From Sabellastarte sp. h YS-2021 (lineage: Eukaryota > Annelida > Polychaeta > Sabellida > Sabellidae), in contig OZ024938.1 of NCBI GenBank assembly GCA_964017235.1, forward strand, positions 45,730,332 to 45,794,331: 64,000 nt of DNA. The letters are read 5' to 3'. This document shows positions 11,369 through 23,560 of the stretch, in pieces; the stretch's first letter is position 1, and every line of letters starts with the position of its first letter. A program made the position numbers and the translations under genes. The notes beneath the pieces were generated by a model. That model was not told the origin of the DNA. It saw only the letters and a program-made list of their open reading frames with translations, and did no database searches.

Positions 11369-11877
11369 TTGCCTTCAAGAAATACTTAAGAAAATAAGAG
11401 AAAAAACCCTGACACTCAAAGATGTAAAAGTATATTCTCAAAAGACTGTACTTGTGTATTTTAAATATGTACATATGATGTTTTTCAGTATGAATAATCT
11501 TAGGTTGTTGTCCTACACTATTGTTTTTACCATATATTCACAAATCAAGGGTGGATTTCATCATTATTAGAGTTTTACTTGTGGAACCTTCTTTTTTTTT
11601 AATTCAGTCTTTCTAAACAAAAAACAAACAATTCTTACCATTTTTATTGTCATTGCTGCACAATTGGTTCTGTTGGTATTCACGTTGTTTTTATACATGA
11701 CTTTGTTTTCAATGACCCTATAACTGCTATTTGAGCCAGCTATTTGATATATGGACCAAAAACTCAGGTGAATAGTTTAGTGTCAAATTGTAGTTTTCAC
11801 TGATTCCTATTGTATTCAGGAATCATAATCTCAGTATTCTGTCTGACTAGTGTTTAAAACCAGAGGTGCTATAAACA
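11369..11877 (+). other. Likely 3' UTR / downstream flank
   Basis: AT-rich unique sequence directly after the TGA. No AATAAA is obvious in this stretch. The first clear one (AACAATAAAAAG) is near 12199, beyond the SINE, so the 3' UTR could be long and include it. Confidence 0.35.
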
Positions 11878-12118
11878 GGTTTATTTATTTATTTATTTGG
11901 GGTTTTACGTTGCTTTCAACACTGTACAGGTCATATCACGACGGGTAGTTGGAAGGGTAGAGGAAACCAGTACATAGAGTTCATCAGGGTTCTGTACTGT
12001 AAACTGCCGACCAACGGCAAGCAAGTACCAGCTTTCCCACTTGAGGCTGTGCCGGGAACCGAACCCTGGCCTCAGAGGTGGAAGGCGAGAGTGTTACCAC
12101 TCTGCCACCGTGGCCCCT
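11878..12118 (-). mobile_element. tRNA-derived SINE
   Basis: Read on the minus strand, it starts GGGGCCACGGTGGCAGAGTG, with a pol III A box (TGGCAGAGTGG) and B box (GGTTCGGTTCC) spaced as in a tRNA. An unrelated body follows, then a 3' tail AACGTAAAACCCCAAATAAA with (AAAT)n. This is the standard layout of an invertebrate tRNA-SINE. It looks complete and little diverged in the promoter boxes. A similar tail (GACGTAAAACCCTAA) marks the older SINE at 20435. Confidence 0.85.
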
Positions 12119-12546
12119 ATATAAACAGGTTTAATGTCTAATGGCAACAGTAGTTCTAGTCAAGACTTTTTAGCTATGCACACAATTTGGCCAAATAACA
12201 ATAAAAAGTAGTGCTATGGTCAATTTTGAATGAGATCAAAGTTTCTCTTTGGAACTTATAATGCCTTAGGTCCAAACTATGTGGGATGGTCTAGTGGATC
12301 ATAAAGTTATACAGGAGAACTTTTGACTAATGTAAATTGTGCAACTGTGGGACCATAGTATTGTGCATATGAAGTTTAGTACTATTTTCACAGAAAGAAT
12401 CCCAGCTGTAACTTATGTGTGATATTTGTGTAGTCAAAGTAATTTGTGTGAGAAGGGAATGTTGGTTTTTCAGTCCCTATACTATATATGTATATTTGTT
12501 TTATTGTTGATATTGTTTTGATAGTATACCATGTCTTTGATCTTAA
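12119..12546. other. Non-coding spacer before element A
   Basis: No gene is visible. AACAATAAAAAG near 12199 could serve as a polyadenylation signal for the TKS-like gene. The stretch ends at the A that precedes element A. Confidence 0.35.
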
Positions 12547-12949
12547 TTAAGTGTCCCTGAAAGGGCGCTTCTTTGTTTTCGCCTCAGTTTCCTCGCCACC
12601 GCCGCTGCATTATGGTCTCCCTTGAATATCTCCCTTATTATTAGAAGGTTTCAAACCATATTTGGCAGTTATATACCTTAGGCTTGGGAAAATTTTTCTG
12701 CATGCTTAAATTTGACCTTTGACCTTTATGAAGGTCACATGATCAAAAACAGTTTTTTTAAGTACACCCCCCCGTCATCGCAGTTCAGGAAAAACTACTT
12801 GCTACACAGCCTTATAATTTGACACACCTGTTCATACTATCGAAAACGCGAGCTGATTAGATTTTGGGAGCAATCCCTTGAAAAATGTCTCATTTATGAG
12901 TGATTTTCTGACACCTTCCAATCTGAAAGCCTTAATTTTAGGTCAACCC

Positions 12950-14780
12950 CCCTATTATCTTCTTAAGTATTGCATTTAGAGCCATAAAATGTATTGGGAG
13001 GTAATAGGAAACCATATGTGGAGAGTCTAAATAGCTGGTCAGTTTTACCCCCCGGCCCCCCCTTATGGGTCAAACTGGGGTCATAAAATAGCTGATTTTG
13101 ATTTTTTGCCTTATATCTCCTTTATTGTTGCTTTTATAGCTTCAGAATGTATTAAGAGGTATTGGGAAAGCATATGTGGAGAGTCTAAATAGCCGCTCAG
13201 TTTTACCCCCCCGACCTCCCCTTATGGGTCAAACTGGGGTCATAAAATAGTTGATTTTGAGTTTTTGCCTTATATCTCCTTTATTGTTGCTTTTATAGCT
13301 TCAGAATGTATTAAGAGGTATTGGGAAAGCATATGTGGAGAGTCTAAATAGCCGGTCAGTTTTACCCCCCGACCCCCCCTTATGGGCCAAACTGGGGTCA
13401 TAAATAGCTGCTTTGGAGTTTTTGCCTTATATCTCCTTTATCGTTGCTTTTATAGCTTTGGAATGTATTAAGAGGTATTGGGAAAGCATATGTGTAGAAT
13501 CTAAATAGCCGGTCAGTTTTATCCCCCCCCCCCCTTATGGGTCAAACTGGGTCACAAAATAGCTGATTTTGAGTTTTTGCCTTATATCTCCTTTATTGTT
13601 GCTTTTATAGCTTCAAAATGTATTAAGAAGTATTGGGAAAGCATATGTGGAGAGTCTAAGTAGCCGGTCAGTTTTACCCCCCAACCCCCCCTTATGGGCC
13701 AAACTGGGGTCATAAATAGCTGCTTTGGAGTTTTTGCTTTATATCTCCTTTATCGTTGCTTTTATAGCTTTGGAATGTATTAAGAGGTATTGGGAAAGCA
13801 TATGTGGAGAATCTAAATAGCTGGTCAGTTTTATCCTCCGACCCCCCTTATGGGTCAAACTGGGTCATAAAATAGTTGCTTTGGAGTTTTGTCTTATATC
13901 TCCTTTATTGTTGCTTTTATACCTTCAGAATGTATTAAGAGATATTGGGAAAGCATATGTGGAGAGTCTAAATAGCCTGTCAGTTTTACCCCCCGACCCC
14001 CCTTGTGGGCCAAACTGGGGTCATAAATAGCTGCTTTGGAGTTTTTGCCTTATATCTCCTTTATCATTGCTTTTCTAGCTTCAGGATGTACTAAAAGGTA
14101 TTGGGAAAGCATACATGGAGAATCTAAGTAGCCTGTCACTTTTATCCCCTGACCCCCCCCCCCCCCCCCCCCCCCCCCCCTATGGGTCAAACTGGGGTCA
14201 TAATACAGTTGCTTTGGAGTTTTTGCATTATAACTCCGTTATTGTTTCTTTTATAGCTTCAGAATGTATTAAGAGGTATTGGGAAAGCATATGTGGAGAA
14301 TCCAAAAAACCGGTCGGTTCCCCGACCCCTCCCGAACCCCCCCTTTATGGCTGAAACTGGGCTCATAAAATAGGTCATTTGGAGTTTTTGCCTAAAATCT
14401 CTTTCATTGTTGGTTTTATAGCTTCAGAATGTATTAAGAGGTATTGGGAAAGCATATGTGGAGAGTCTAAGTGGCGGGTCAGTTTTACCGCCCGACCCCC
14501 CCCCCCCCTTATGGGTCAAACTGGGGTAAAAAAATAGCTGTTTTGGAGTTTTTACCTGATATCTCCTTCATTGTTGCTTTTATAGCTTCGGAATGTATTA
14601 AGAGGTATTAGGAAACCATATCTGGACAGTCGAAATAGCCGGTTAGTTTTACCTCCTGACCCCCATGTATGGGTCAAACTGGGGGCATAAAATAGCTTTT
14701 GCCTTTATTGTTGCTTTTATGCTTTCACAATGTATTAAAAGCTATTGCAAAACCCTGTGGACAATCTAAATAGAAATACA
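12950..14780 (+). repeat. Array A1, about 158-bp unit, about 11 copies
   Basis: Each unit has CAGAATGTATTAAGAGGTAT, GGGAAAGCATATGTGGAG, a C-rich block before TTATGGGTCAAACTGGGGTC, then CTTATATCTCCTTTATTG. CTTCAGAATG at 13140 and 13299 gives the period. The C-rich block varies from six to 28 C; the 28-base run is at 14153-14180. Last units are decayed. Confidence 0.9.
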
Positions 14781-15339
14781 TACTTGCACACATGGTTATA
14801 TATGAAGTTATCAATACTCGTTACTGAAATGCTTTGTAGCATTTACACAAAATTTACTTAAGTTATTCTTGACACTTAAACAGTGTGAAATATACACATC
14901 AGAATATTACTACAAGCATATTTAGTAGGCTTGGCTTAATGTTTTAATTAGAATAGGACATTTCCTCAAAAAAGCATAATATATGTGTACGCGTCCGCGT
15001 GACAAACTTCTTCTCCAAAACTACAAGACCCAGAGACATGCTGTTTTTTTTAAAAGATACCTTAACTATCGAGGATGATAAATCGTAAAATTCATGCAGA
15101 TCTGTCTGTTCGTCTGTTTGCCAGAGCCATTACAAGTGAGGTACCCCCACCCAAATTGTGAAAATTTCAACACTTGATCACAATTTTCTCATTCACTATT
15201 GCGGGGATTTTTCTCATATCTTGCATAGATGTAATAGGCCACTAGTAGAGTACCTTGTGTGAATATAAGACCTGGATCTGTCTTAATTTTTTTTTTATTA
15301 ATTTTTAAAATAATTTTTAATGCAATAAAATTCATGAAA
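14781..15339 (+). other. Linker between arrays A1 and A2
   Basis: Non-repetitive interior of element A, including a CTGTCTGTTCGTCTGTTTGC run near 15103. No gene is seen. Confidence 0.5.
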
Positions 15340-17125
15340 TCATGCGCTAAATCAATTATAACTTGAAAAGTATTGCATTTAGAGCATTTTGTTAAAATAT
15401 GTTATTCAGCTACTTTTTCCATAGCTACAACATGGTGAGTAACTTGGGTGTCTATCTCAATAGCTAAGTGAGTAATAGCTACTTTTGGACTTTTCAGTAA
15501 CTTCCATCATGAGTAAAATCACTTGTAACTTGAAAACTATTGCTTTTACACAATTTTGTATAAATATGTTATTCAGCTACTTTTGGGTCAGCTATAACAT
15601 AGTAAAATTTCAGACCTGTAGTTCATGGCATAGCTGAGTAATAGCTACTTTCGGGTTATCACTGTTGAGTAAATCACTTATAACTTGAAAACTATTGCAT
15701 TTACAGTAATTTGTTTGTATATGTTATTCAGCCACTTTTGGGTCAGCTATAACATAGTAAAATTTCAGACCTGTAGCTCATGGCATAGCTGAGTAATAGC
15801 TACTTTCAGGTTATCACTGTTGAGTAAATCACATATAACTTGAAAACTATTGCATTCACAGTAATTTGTTTGTATATGTTATTCAGCTACTTTTGGGCCA
15901 GCTATAACATAGTACAATTTCAGACCTGTAGCTCATGGCATAGCTGAGTAATAGCTACTTTTAGGTTATCACTGTTGAGTAAATCACTTATAATTTGAAA
16001 AGTATTGTATTTAGAGAATTTAGTTTCATATGTTATTCACCTATTTTCGGGTAAGCTATACCATGGTAAAATTCCAGACCAATGGCTCATTGCTTAGCTG
16101 AGTAATAGCTACTTTGAGGTTCTTACTCAACACTAAATCATTTATAACTTGAAAAGTATTGCAGTTAGAGCATTTTATTTAAATATGTTATTCAGCTACT
16201 TTTTCCATAGCTACAACATGGTGAGTAACTTGGGTGTCTATCTCAATAGCTAAGCGAGTAATAGCTACTTTTGGACTTTGCAGTAACTTACATCATGAGT
16301 AAAATCACTTGTAACTTGAAAACTATTGCATTTAGAGAATTTTGTGTAAATATGTTATTCAGCTACTTTTGGGTCAGCTATAACATAGTAAAATTTCAGA
16401 CCTGTAGCTCATGGCATAGCTGAGTAATAGCTACTTTTAGGTTATCACTGTTGAGTAAATCACTTATAACTTGAAAAGTATTGCATTTAGAGTATTTTGT
16501 TTCAATATGTCATTCACCTATTTTTGGGTCAGCTATAACATAGTAAAATTCCAGAGCAGTGGCTCATTGCATAGCTGAGTAATAGCTACTTTGAGGTTTT
16601 TACTCAACACTAAATCATCTATAACTTGAAAAGTATTGTATTTAGAGCATTTTGTGTAAAATATGTTATTCAGCTACTTTTGGGTAAGCTATAACATAGT
16701 AAAATTTCAGACATGTAGCTCATGGCATAGCTGAGTAATAGCTACTTTCAGGTTATCACTGTTGAGTAAATCACTTATAACTTGAAAACTATTGCATTTA
16801 CAGTAATTTGTTTGTATATGTTATTCAGCTACTTTTGGGTCAGCTATAACATAGTAAAATTTCAGACCTGTAGCTCATGGCATAGCTGAGTAATAGCTAC
16901 TTTCAGGTTATCACTGTTGAGTAAATCACATATAACTTGAAAACTATTGCATTTACAATAATTTGTTTGTATATGTTATTCAGCTACTTTTGGGTCAGCT
17001 ATAACATAGTAAAATTTTAGACCTGTAGCTCATGGCATAGCTGAGTAATAGCTACATTCAGGTTATCACTGTTGAGTAAATCACTTATAACTTCAAAAGT
17101 ATTTAGAGTATTTAGTTGTATCCAC
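15340..17125 (+). repeat. Array A2, 155-bp unit, about 11 copies
   Basis: TAGCTGAGTA recurs at 15631, 15786 and 15941, giving a 155-bp unit. Core blocks are CTATAACATAGTAAAATTTC, CAGACCTGTAGCTCATGGC, ACTTGAAAAGTATTGCATTT and TTATTCAGCTACTTTTGGG. These match, block by block, the 133-bp unit of element B (23560-25624), so the two arrays descend from one monomer. Confidence 0.9.
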
Positions 17126-17129
17126 CGGA

Positions 17130-18700
17130 CAGCAGGATATGTTCCTCATTATAAAATCTTGACTGCAAATATTTGGGTCCTCATTTTGAAAAAAAAAAAA
17201 ACATGGCCGCCACAGGTGTTTCTTTATCAGTCATGAAAAGTGGTTATAGGTCGCTTATTATCGGTCCTAGAGGTTTGGGATGGTAAACCAACATGTAGGA
17301 AATCATGGGCCGGGAATCTTTTGGTGTGGTCGGATTTGACCTTGGACCCCTCCTTCAAGGTCAGACAAGGATAGCCAAACTTAAAAGTGCTTATAACTCG
17401 CTTATTATTGGTCCTACAGGTTTGGGATGGTAAACCAACATATAGGAAATCATTGGCCTGGATTCCTTTGGTGTGGTCGGATTTGACCTTGGACCCCTCT
17501 TTCAAGGTCAAATGAGGATAGCCACACTTAAATGTGCTTATAGCTCACTTATTATTGGTTCTAGAGGGTTGGGATGATAGAACAACCTATAGGAAATCAC
17601 GGGCTGGGTATCTTTTGGTATGGTCAGATATGACCTTGGACCCCTCCTTCAAGGTCAAATGAGGATACCCAAACTTAAAAGTGCTTATAACACGCCTATT
17701 ATTGGTCCTAGAGGTTTGGGATGGTAAACCAACCTAAAGGAAATCATGGGCTGGGAATCTTTTGGTATTGTCGGATTTGAACTTGGACCCCTCCTTCAAG
17801 GTCAAACGAGGATAGCCAAACTGAAAAGTGTTTTTAAGTCGCTTATTATTGGTTCTAGAGGTTTGGGATGGTGAACCAACCTATAGGAAATCATGGGCCT
17901 GGATTCTTTTGGTGTGGTTGGATTTGACCTTGGACCTCTCTTTCAAGGTCAAACAAAAATAGCCAAACTTAAAAGTGGTTATAACTTGCTTATTATTGGT
18001 CCTAGAGATTTGGGATGGTAAACCAACCTATAGGAAATCATGGGCCTGGATTCTTTTGGTGTAGTCGGATTTGACCGTGGACCCCTCTTTCAAGGTCAAA
18101 AGAGGGTAGCCAAACTTAAAAGTGCTTATAGCTCGCTTATTATTGGTCCTAGAGATTTGGGATGGTAAACCAACCTATAGGAAATCATGGGCCTGGATTC
18201 TTTTGGTGTGGTCGGATTTGACCTTGGACCCCTCCTTCAAGGTCAAACAAAAATAGCCAAACTTAAAAGTGCTTATAACTTGCTTATTATTGGTCCTAGA
18301 GGTTTGGGATGGAAAACCAACCTCTAGGAAATCATGGGCTGAGAATCTTTTGGTGTGGTCGGATTTCACCTTGAAACCCTCCTTCAAGGTCAAACGAGGA
18401 TAGCTAAACTTAAAAGTGCTTATAGCTCGCTTATTATTAGTTCTAGAGGTTTGGAACGGAAAACCAACCTATAGGAAATAATGGGCTAGGAATCTTTTGA
18501 TGTGATCAGATTTGACCTTTGGCCCCTCTTTGAAGGTCAAATGAAGAAAGCCAAAATTAACAGTGCTTATATCTCGCTTATTTGTGTTCCTAAAGGTTTG
18601 CAATGTCACACCAACCCATAGGAATCATGGGCTAAGAATCTTTTGACATGGTCAGATTTCACCTTGAGCTCCAAGGTTAAGCATGTTTTAATGGCTTTTG
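17130..18700 (+). repeat. Array A3, 147-bp unit, about 10 copies
   Basis: GTGCTTATA recurs at 17387, 17534 and 17681. Units contain TATTATTGGTCCTAGAGG, TTTGGGATGGTAAACCAACC, GGAAATCATGGGC, GTGGTCGGATTTGACCTTGG and CTCCTTCAAGGTCAAA. Degenerate units of the same type occur at 7899-7970, 58560-58800 and 61300-61510. Frames of up to 94 codons across units reflect 147 being divisible by three, not genes. Confidence 0.9.
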
Positions 18701-18997
18701 TGAGTTTTCTGGTGGATACAATTTGCATCAGTTCTCCGATGCTATAGGTCTAGTTTCAGTGTGTTATTCACATATTTTGGGGTCAGCTATAACATAGTAA
18801 AATTAAAACTATTGCATTTGCAATATTTTCTTTAAATATGTTTTTAACTTACTTTTTACACCTTAACAGTTACCTTCTTAGTTTTCTTCCAAACACCATT
18901 TCCAGGGCACAACTTTTGTGTTTTTTTCTTCTGTCACTTCTACTCTGAAACTCAAAACACACAGTCAGCTGACACAGAGCCCGTTCACGGGCACTAA

Positions 18998-20434
18998 TTG
19001 CTTGTTTATGAAAGCAATGGAAAAAGCTGTATTTTTATGAAGTTTATTTTACTTGAACTTTCAGTATACTTTTTACAATATATATGTCACCAGAAAAAAG
19101 GGATATTGAGATGATGCAACAAAATATATATTTTCTTAAACATTGTATGTTGTAAAATAAGTACTTTCCCATGCAAGTCTATCATAATATGTGTTATGCC
19201 AGTTTCAGAATGAAACCACCACTAGAGCTTGGCTGGAATTTTTTCTTTTTTTTTTTTTTTTGATCAGTTATTTCTTTTTTTACATATAACTGACAGGCAC
19301 CATAATGCATTTAAATTCCATAGATTAACCAGTTCATCATTCCCGGTTTCATACAATTTGTTATTATTAGGCGTGTTGTTGTAACTATATAATTGCATAG
19401 CATTTGTTTCATTCATTTGTGTTAAAAAACAATGTGTGATTTCTGATTATTGAAAGTGGCTTAAGAAAATTAATATTGTCAACACACTTTGCATTTTTGT
19501 GAAACATGTATGTAAAATATGTGTGTGTTATCTTACAAGTGTATTACCATTCAAACTAAACTTCCAATTGTATTATCTTGATATTCCTGATTATGATGCA
19601 CTTATCAGTCTACTAATGTCCTTTACATTGAGCTTAATATGAATTGCTTCTACCTCTATTCCACTGTTGTGAGTTTGTCTTTCAACCATTCCAATAATGT
19701 AGTTATGTAATTTAGTTAAAATGTACAAGAGAAAGTTAATTTTAGAAATCTAGTGATTACTGCACAAGAATGGTCAAGGCTTTTATGAATTCTAGCAATC
19801 GGGAGCAGAACAATGTTTTCTCTGTGGACAAACCACCTGGTTTGTTGGTTTTCCACCCTTTCTTGACAAGATCAGCTTTGTCATTACCCTGAGTTTAAAA
19901 TTGGCGAGTTAAGTTGTGAAAGTGGAACAGTGGTATTTTGATGTAGCACAATGTTTTGACTCACACTAAATAATTACGGGATTCATTCAGAAAGTGTTTG
20001 GGAAGTTTTACTCATGTTTAGGTCAATTGTTTATGATTTTTTATTTCTCTCCTTGTTTTTGTTTGTGAATAAACATTACATTTATTTGGTCTGTTAATGC
20101 CAGAAGTCTCTACATTCTAAAAACAAAAAAATAATAATCTAATATTATATCCTTGTTTCAAGATACTAAAGTTAATACTCTGCACACCAGGGTACTGAAA
20201 TGTCAGGAAGATATATAAGTTTGTATGAACAGTATGCATGATGCCCTTCCTTTGTAAACTTGACCATAATGCAGATGGGGACTTGTAAAACACAGACATA
20301 TGGTCTTGTGGTCTATCAGATTTAAGGCTTGTAGATGTGATTTTTGCTCAAAGAAAGGAGATAAAGGCATTCGTATGTTTTTGGTCCCACTGCAGAGCGA
20401 TCATAGCTTTGGAGTCCCAAGGAAATGTAGAGGT
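18998..20434. other. Non-coding spacer
   Basis: AT-rich unique sequence with an oligo-T run near 19245-19260. No gene, RNA or repeat is recognised. Confidence 0.4.
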
Positions 20435-20578
20435 CCTCAGTGGCCTAATGGTTAGCATGTATGACATGTAACAAAAGGCTAACACCTCCAAGTCAAATCA
20501 ACTCGCATGTGACAATGCTGAAGGCCATTCTCCATATGACCCAAGCTGTTGAACAAGACGTAAAACCCTAACTTTCAC
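20435..20578 (+). mobile_element. Old tRNA-derived SINE
   Basis: It begins GTGGCCTAATGGTTAGCATG, resembling an A box, has a decayed B box (AAGTCAAATCAACTC), and ends with CAAGACGTAAAACCCTAAC, the same 3' tail type as the SINE at 11878. The body differs from that copy, so it is an older or different subfamily. Confidence 0.6.
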
Positions 20579-20935
20579 TTTGGTGCCAGAATACGTATGA
20601 AATTCATGGCAATCTTCTTAGCATGAACTTCTTCATGTCCTGCCAGAGTTTCAGGCTTATAGATAAACTTTGGAAATAATTATGGGACATAAGCATATCT
20701 TTGGAGTATTTAGGTGTGGCACCCATCGCTGGATAAATATCAATTTCGTACATATTCTCCATGTCATTTTAAATTATCTTGCAAACTTGAACAACACTTG
20801 TGGCAGAAAATAAGTCTGTTAGTTCTTTAATTGTAGTCCTTGGTGCACACATGATGGAAAAATCCCAAAACCTATCCCTTATTTCTCAGCACCAGAATCT
20901 ACATATCCTATAAAATTTCCAGGAATAACATTTTT
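20579..20935. other. Non-coding spacer
   Basis: No gene or repeat is recognised. Confidence 0.35.
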
Positions 20936-21470
20936 AGGCGGGTTTCGTGTAACCAACCTAGCAATGAGATTGATGTGTCCGACGTCCGTCTGTCTGTCCA
21001 CGCACATTTTCGTTTCCGGACTCTAAATTGAAAGTGCTTTGTCCAATCGAATTCAAACTTGACAGGGAGATAGATCACCATCATAGCTAGGTTTCAGTCG
21101 AAATTGGTGTAATTCCGTCTGTTCATTTGTCCATTTTTTGTCCATTTGTCTGTCCATCAACATTTCCGTTTCCAGACTATAACTTGAAAATGCTTTGTCC
21201 AATCGAATTCAAACTTGACAAGGAGATAGACCACCATCATAGCTAGGTTCCTTTCGAAATTGGTGTAATTCCGTCTGTTCATTTGTCCGTCAACATTTTC
21301 GCTTCCGGACTCAAACGCGAAAATGCTTTATCCAATTGAATTCAAACTTGACCGGGAGATAGATCACCATCATAGCTAAGTTGCTTTCAAAGTTGGTGTA
21401 ATTCCATCTGTTTGTCCGTTTATAGCGATACAATAGATAGATACAATTATGTAACCTAGATTACAAGTTT
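20936..21470 (+). repeat. Short array, 133-158 bp unit, 3 copies
   Basis: Three units carry GTCCGTCTGTCTGTCC-like runs, TTTCCGGACTCTAA, GCTTTGTCCAATCGAATTC, AAACTTGAC and AGATAGATCACCATCATAGC; unit starts are about 21018, 21176 and 21309. The flanks read GGCGGGTTTCGTGTAACC and ATGTAACCTAGATTAC. This resembles a small member of the same tandem-repeat element class as A-D, but clear termini were not found. Confidence 0.65.
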
Positions 21471-21547
21471 TACATTTCTTAGCACATCTAACACATTTAC
21501 CTTATCTGGGTGACCTAACATTTCTTTCCTTGTTTCTAAATTTAATT

Positions 21548-21569
21548 AAGCGTCCCGCAAGGGACGCTT
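21548..21569 (+). other. 5' terminal hairpin of element B
   Basis: A 9-bp perfect stem with a GCAA tetraloop. The corresponding places in A, C, D and G also form hairpins, though the stem sequences differ. Confidence 0.8.
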
Positions 21570-21929
21570 GTTTGTGTATGGGAGAGCTTCCGGCTCCGGC
21601 GGCTCCGGCGGCTCCGCATTTTGTTTTCCTTATAACTCTGTAACCGTTAGGCGGATTCTTTTCAAATTTGGCAGGTTTAGGCAGTAGCCTTGGGGAATTT
21701 TTTTGAATATGCTGCAGTGACATTTCAACCAATCAGAGAGGTCACATGACCAAAAAGTCTTTTTTCGATGGGGAAGCTTGTCCGGATGATAACTTGAAAG
21801 GAATTTTATCAATTCACCTGAAACTTGGCAAATACATTCATTCTATTAAAATCTGGAAATCATTAGATTTTGGCATTGATTGGTCAAGAAATGGCCGAGT
21901 AATTAATGATTAATTAATCATTACGAATT

Positions 21930-23560
21930 TTCCAAATAAGGAAAACACAAAAATGCTTATATCTCGAAAACCGTGCTAGATAGAGCGATTTCGACGAAAT
22001 TTTTGACCCGCAGGGTATCTCTGCGGCGTAGTTTTCCCAATTTTCAAAAAATTTTTGTCTCGCCCAAAATGGCGGCCATTTTGAATTTTCGAAATTTTCG
22101 CAAAAATTGCAAAACACAAAAATGCTTATATCTCAAAAACCGTGCTAGATAGAGCAATTTCGACAAAATTTTTGACCCGCTGGATATCTCTGCGGAGTAC
22201 TTTTCCCAATTTTCAAAAAATTTTTGTCTCGCCAAAAATGGCGGCCATTTTGAATTTTCGAAATTTTCGCAAAAATTGCAAAACACAAAAATGCTTATAT
22301 CTCGAAAACCGTGCTAGATAGAGCGATTTCGACGAAATTTTTGACCCTCAGGGTATCTCTGCAGAGTAGTTATCCCAATTTTGAAAAAATTTTTGTCTCG
22401 CCAAAAATGGCGGCCATTTTGAATTTTCGAATTTTTCGCAAAAATTGCAAAACAAAAATGGTTATATCTCGAAAACCCTGCTAGATAGAGCGATTTCGAC
22501 GAAATATTTGACCCACAGGGTATATCTGCAGAGTAGCCATGCCAATTTTCAAAAAAATTTTGTCTCGCCAAAAATGGCGGCCATTTTGAATTTTCGAATT
22601 TTTCGCAAAAATTGTAAAACATAAAAATGCTTATATCTCAAAAACCCTGCTAGATAGAGCGATTTCGACGAAATTTTTGACCCGCAAGGTATCTCTGCAG
22701 AGTAGCCATGCCAATTTTCAAAAAATTTCTCGCAAAAAATGGCGGCCATTTTGAATTTTCAAATTTTTCGCAAAATTGCAAAACACAAAAATGCTTATAT
22801 CTCGAAAACCGTGCTAGATCGAGCGATTTCGACGAAATTTTTGACCCACAGGGTATCTCTGCAGAGTAGCCATGCCAATTTTCAAAAAAATTTTGTCTTG
22901 CCAAAAATGGCGGCCATTTTGAATTTTCGAATTTTTCGCAAAAAATTGCAAAACATAAAAATGGTTATATCTCGAAAACCCTGCTAGATAGAGCGATTTC
23001 GACGAAATTTTTGACCCACAGGGTATATCTGCAGAGTAGCCATGCCAATTTTCAAAAAAATTTTGTCTCGCCAAAAATGGCAGCCATTTTGAATTTTCGA
23101 ATTTTTCGCAAAAATTGCAAAACATAAAAATGCTTATATCTCAAAAACCCTGCTAGATAGAGCGATTTCGACGAAATTTTTGACCCGCAGGGTATCTCTG
23201 CAGAGTAGCCATGCCAATATTCAAACAAAAAATTTCTCGCAAAAAATGGCGGCCATTTTGAATTTTCAAATTTTTCGCAAAATTGCAAAACACAAAAATG
23301 CTTATATCTCGAAAACCGTGCTAGATAGAGTGATTTCGACGAAATTTTTGACCCACAGGGTATCTCTGCAGAGTAGCCATGCCAATTTTCAAAAAAAATT
23401 TTTATCTTGCCAAAAATGGCAGCCATTTTGAATTTTCGAATTTTTGCGCAAAAATTGCAAAACACAAAAATGCTTATATTTCGAAAACCATGTTACATAG
23501 AGCGATTTCGACGAAATTTTTTATCTTCAGGGTATCTCTGCAGAGCAGCTATCCCAAAGA
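21930..23560 (+). repeat. Array B1, about 168-bp unit, about 10 copies
   Basis: GTGCTAGATA recurs at about 21972, 22142 and 22311. Blocks are CTTATATCTCGAAAACC, AGATAGAGCGATTTCGACG, GACCCGCAGGGTATCTCTGC and AAAATGGCGGCCATTTTG. The last is a perfect 17-bp palindrome (AAAATGGCGGCCATTTT). The monomer is clearly related to that of element C. Open frames of 60-137 codons on both strands arise because the period is near a multiple of three. Confidence 0.92.

Larger units (their letters stand above)
12547..18997 (+). mobile_element. Helitron-like element A (6.45 kb, three arrays)
   Basis: The left end TTAAGTGTCCC follows a host A and folds into an imperfect hairpin with GGGCGCTT (12549-12570). The right end has a perfect 5-bp stem hairpin GCCCG-TTCA-CGGGC (18979-18992), one base, then CTAA, followed by a host T. 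A 3' hairpin just before CTRR and insertion between A and T without target duplication are Helitron hallmarks. The usual 5' TC is absent, so it is called Helitron-like. Inside are arrays of about 158, 155 and 147 bp units. No Rep/helicase frame exists, so it is non-autonomous. Confidence 0.72.

Noticed and set aside
11878-12118. A functional tRNA gene on the minus strand
   Set aside because: A and B boxes are present, but the acceptor stem does not close and an unrelated SINE body with an (AAAT)n tail follows.
17227-18393. Minus-strand frames of 94 and 72 codons in array A3
   Set aside because: The 147-bp unit is divisible by three, so open frames persist over units. The protein is an exact internal repeat without family resemblance.
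12547-18997. Centromeric or other chromosomal satellite block
   Set aside because: Three different arrays are enclosed by one pair of element ends, and the same monomers occur in other elements, so mobile elements explain the arrays better.
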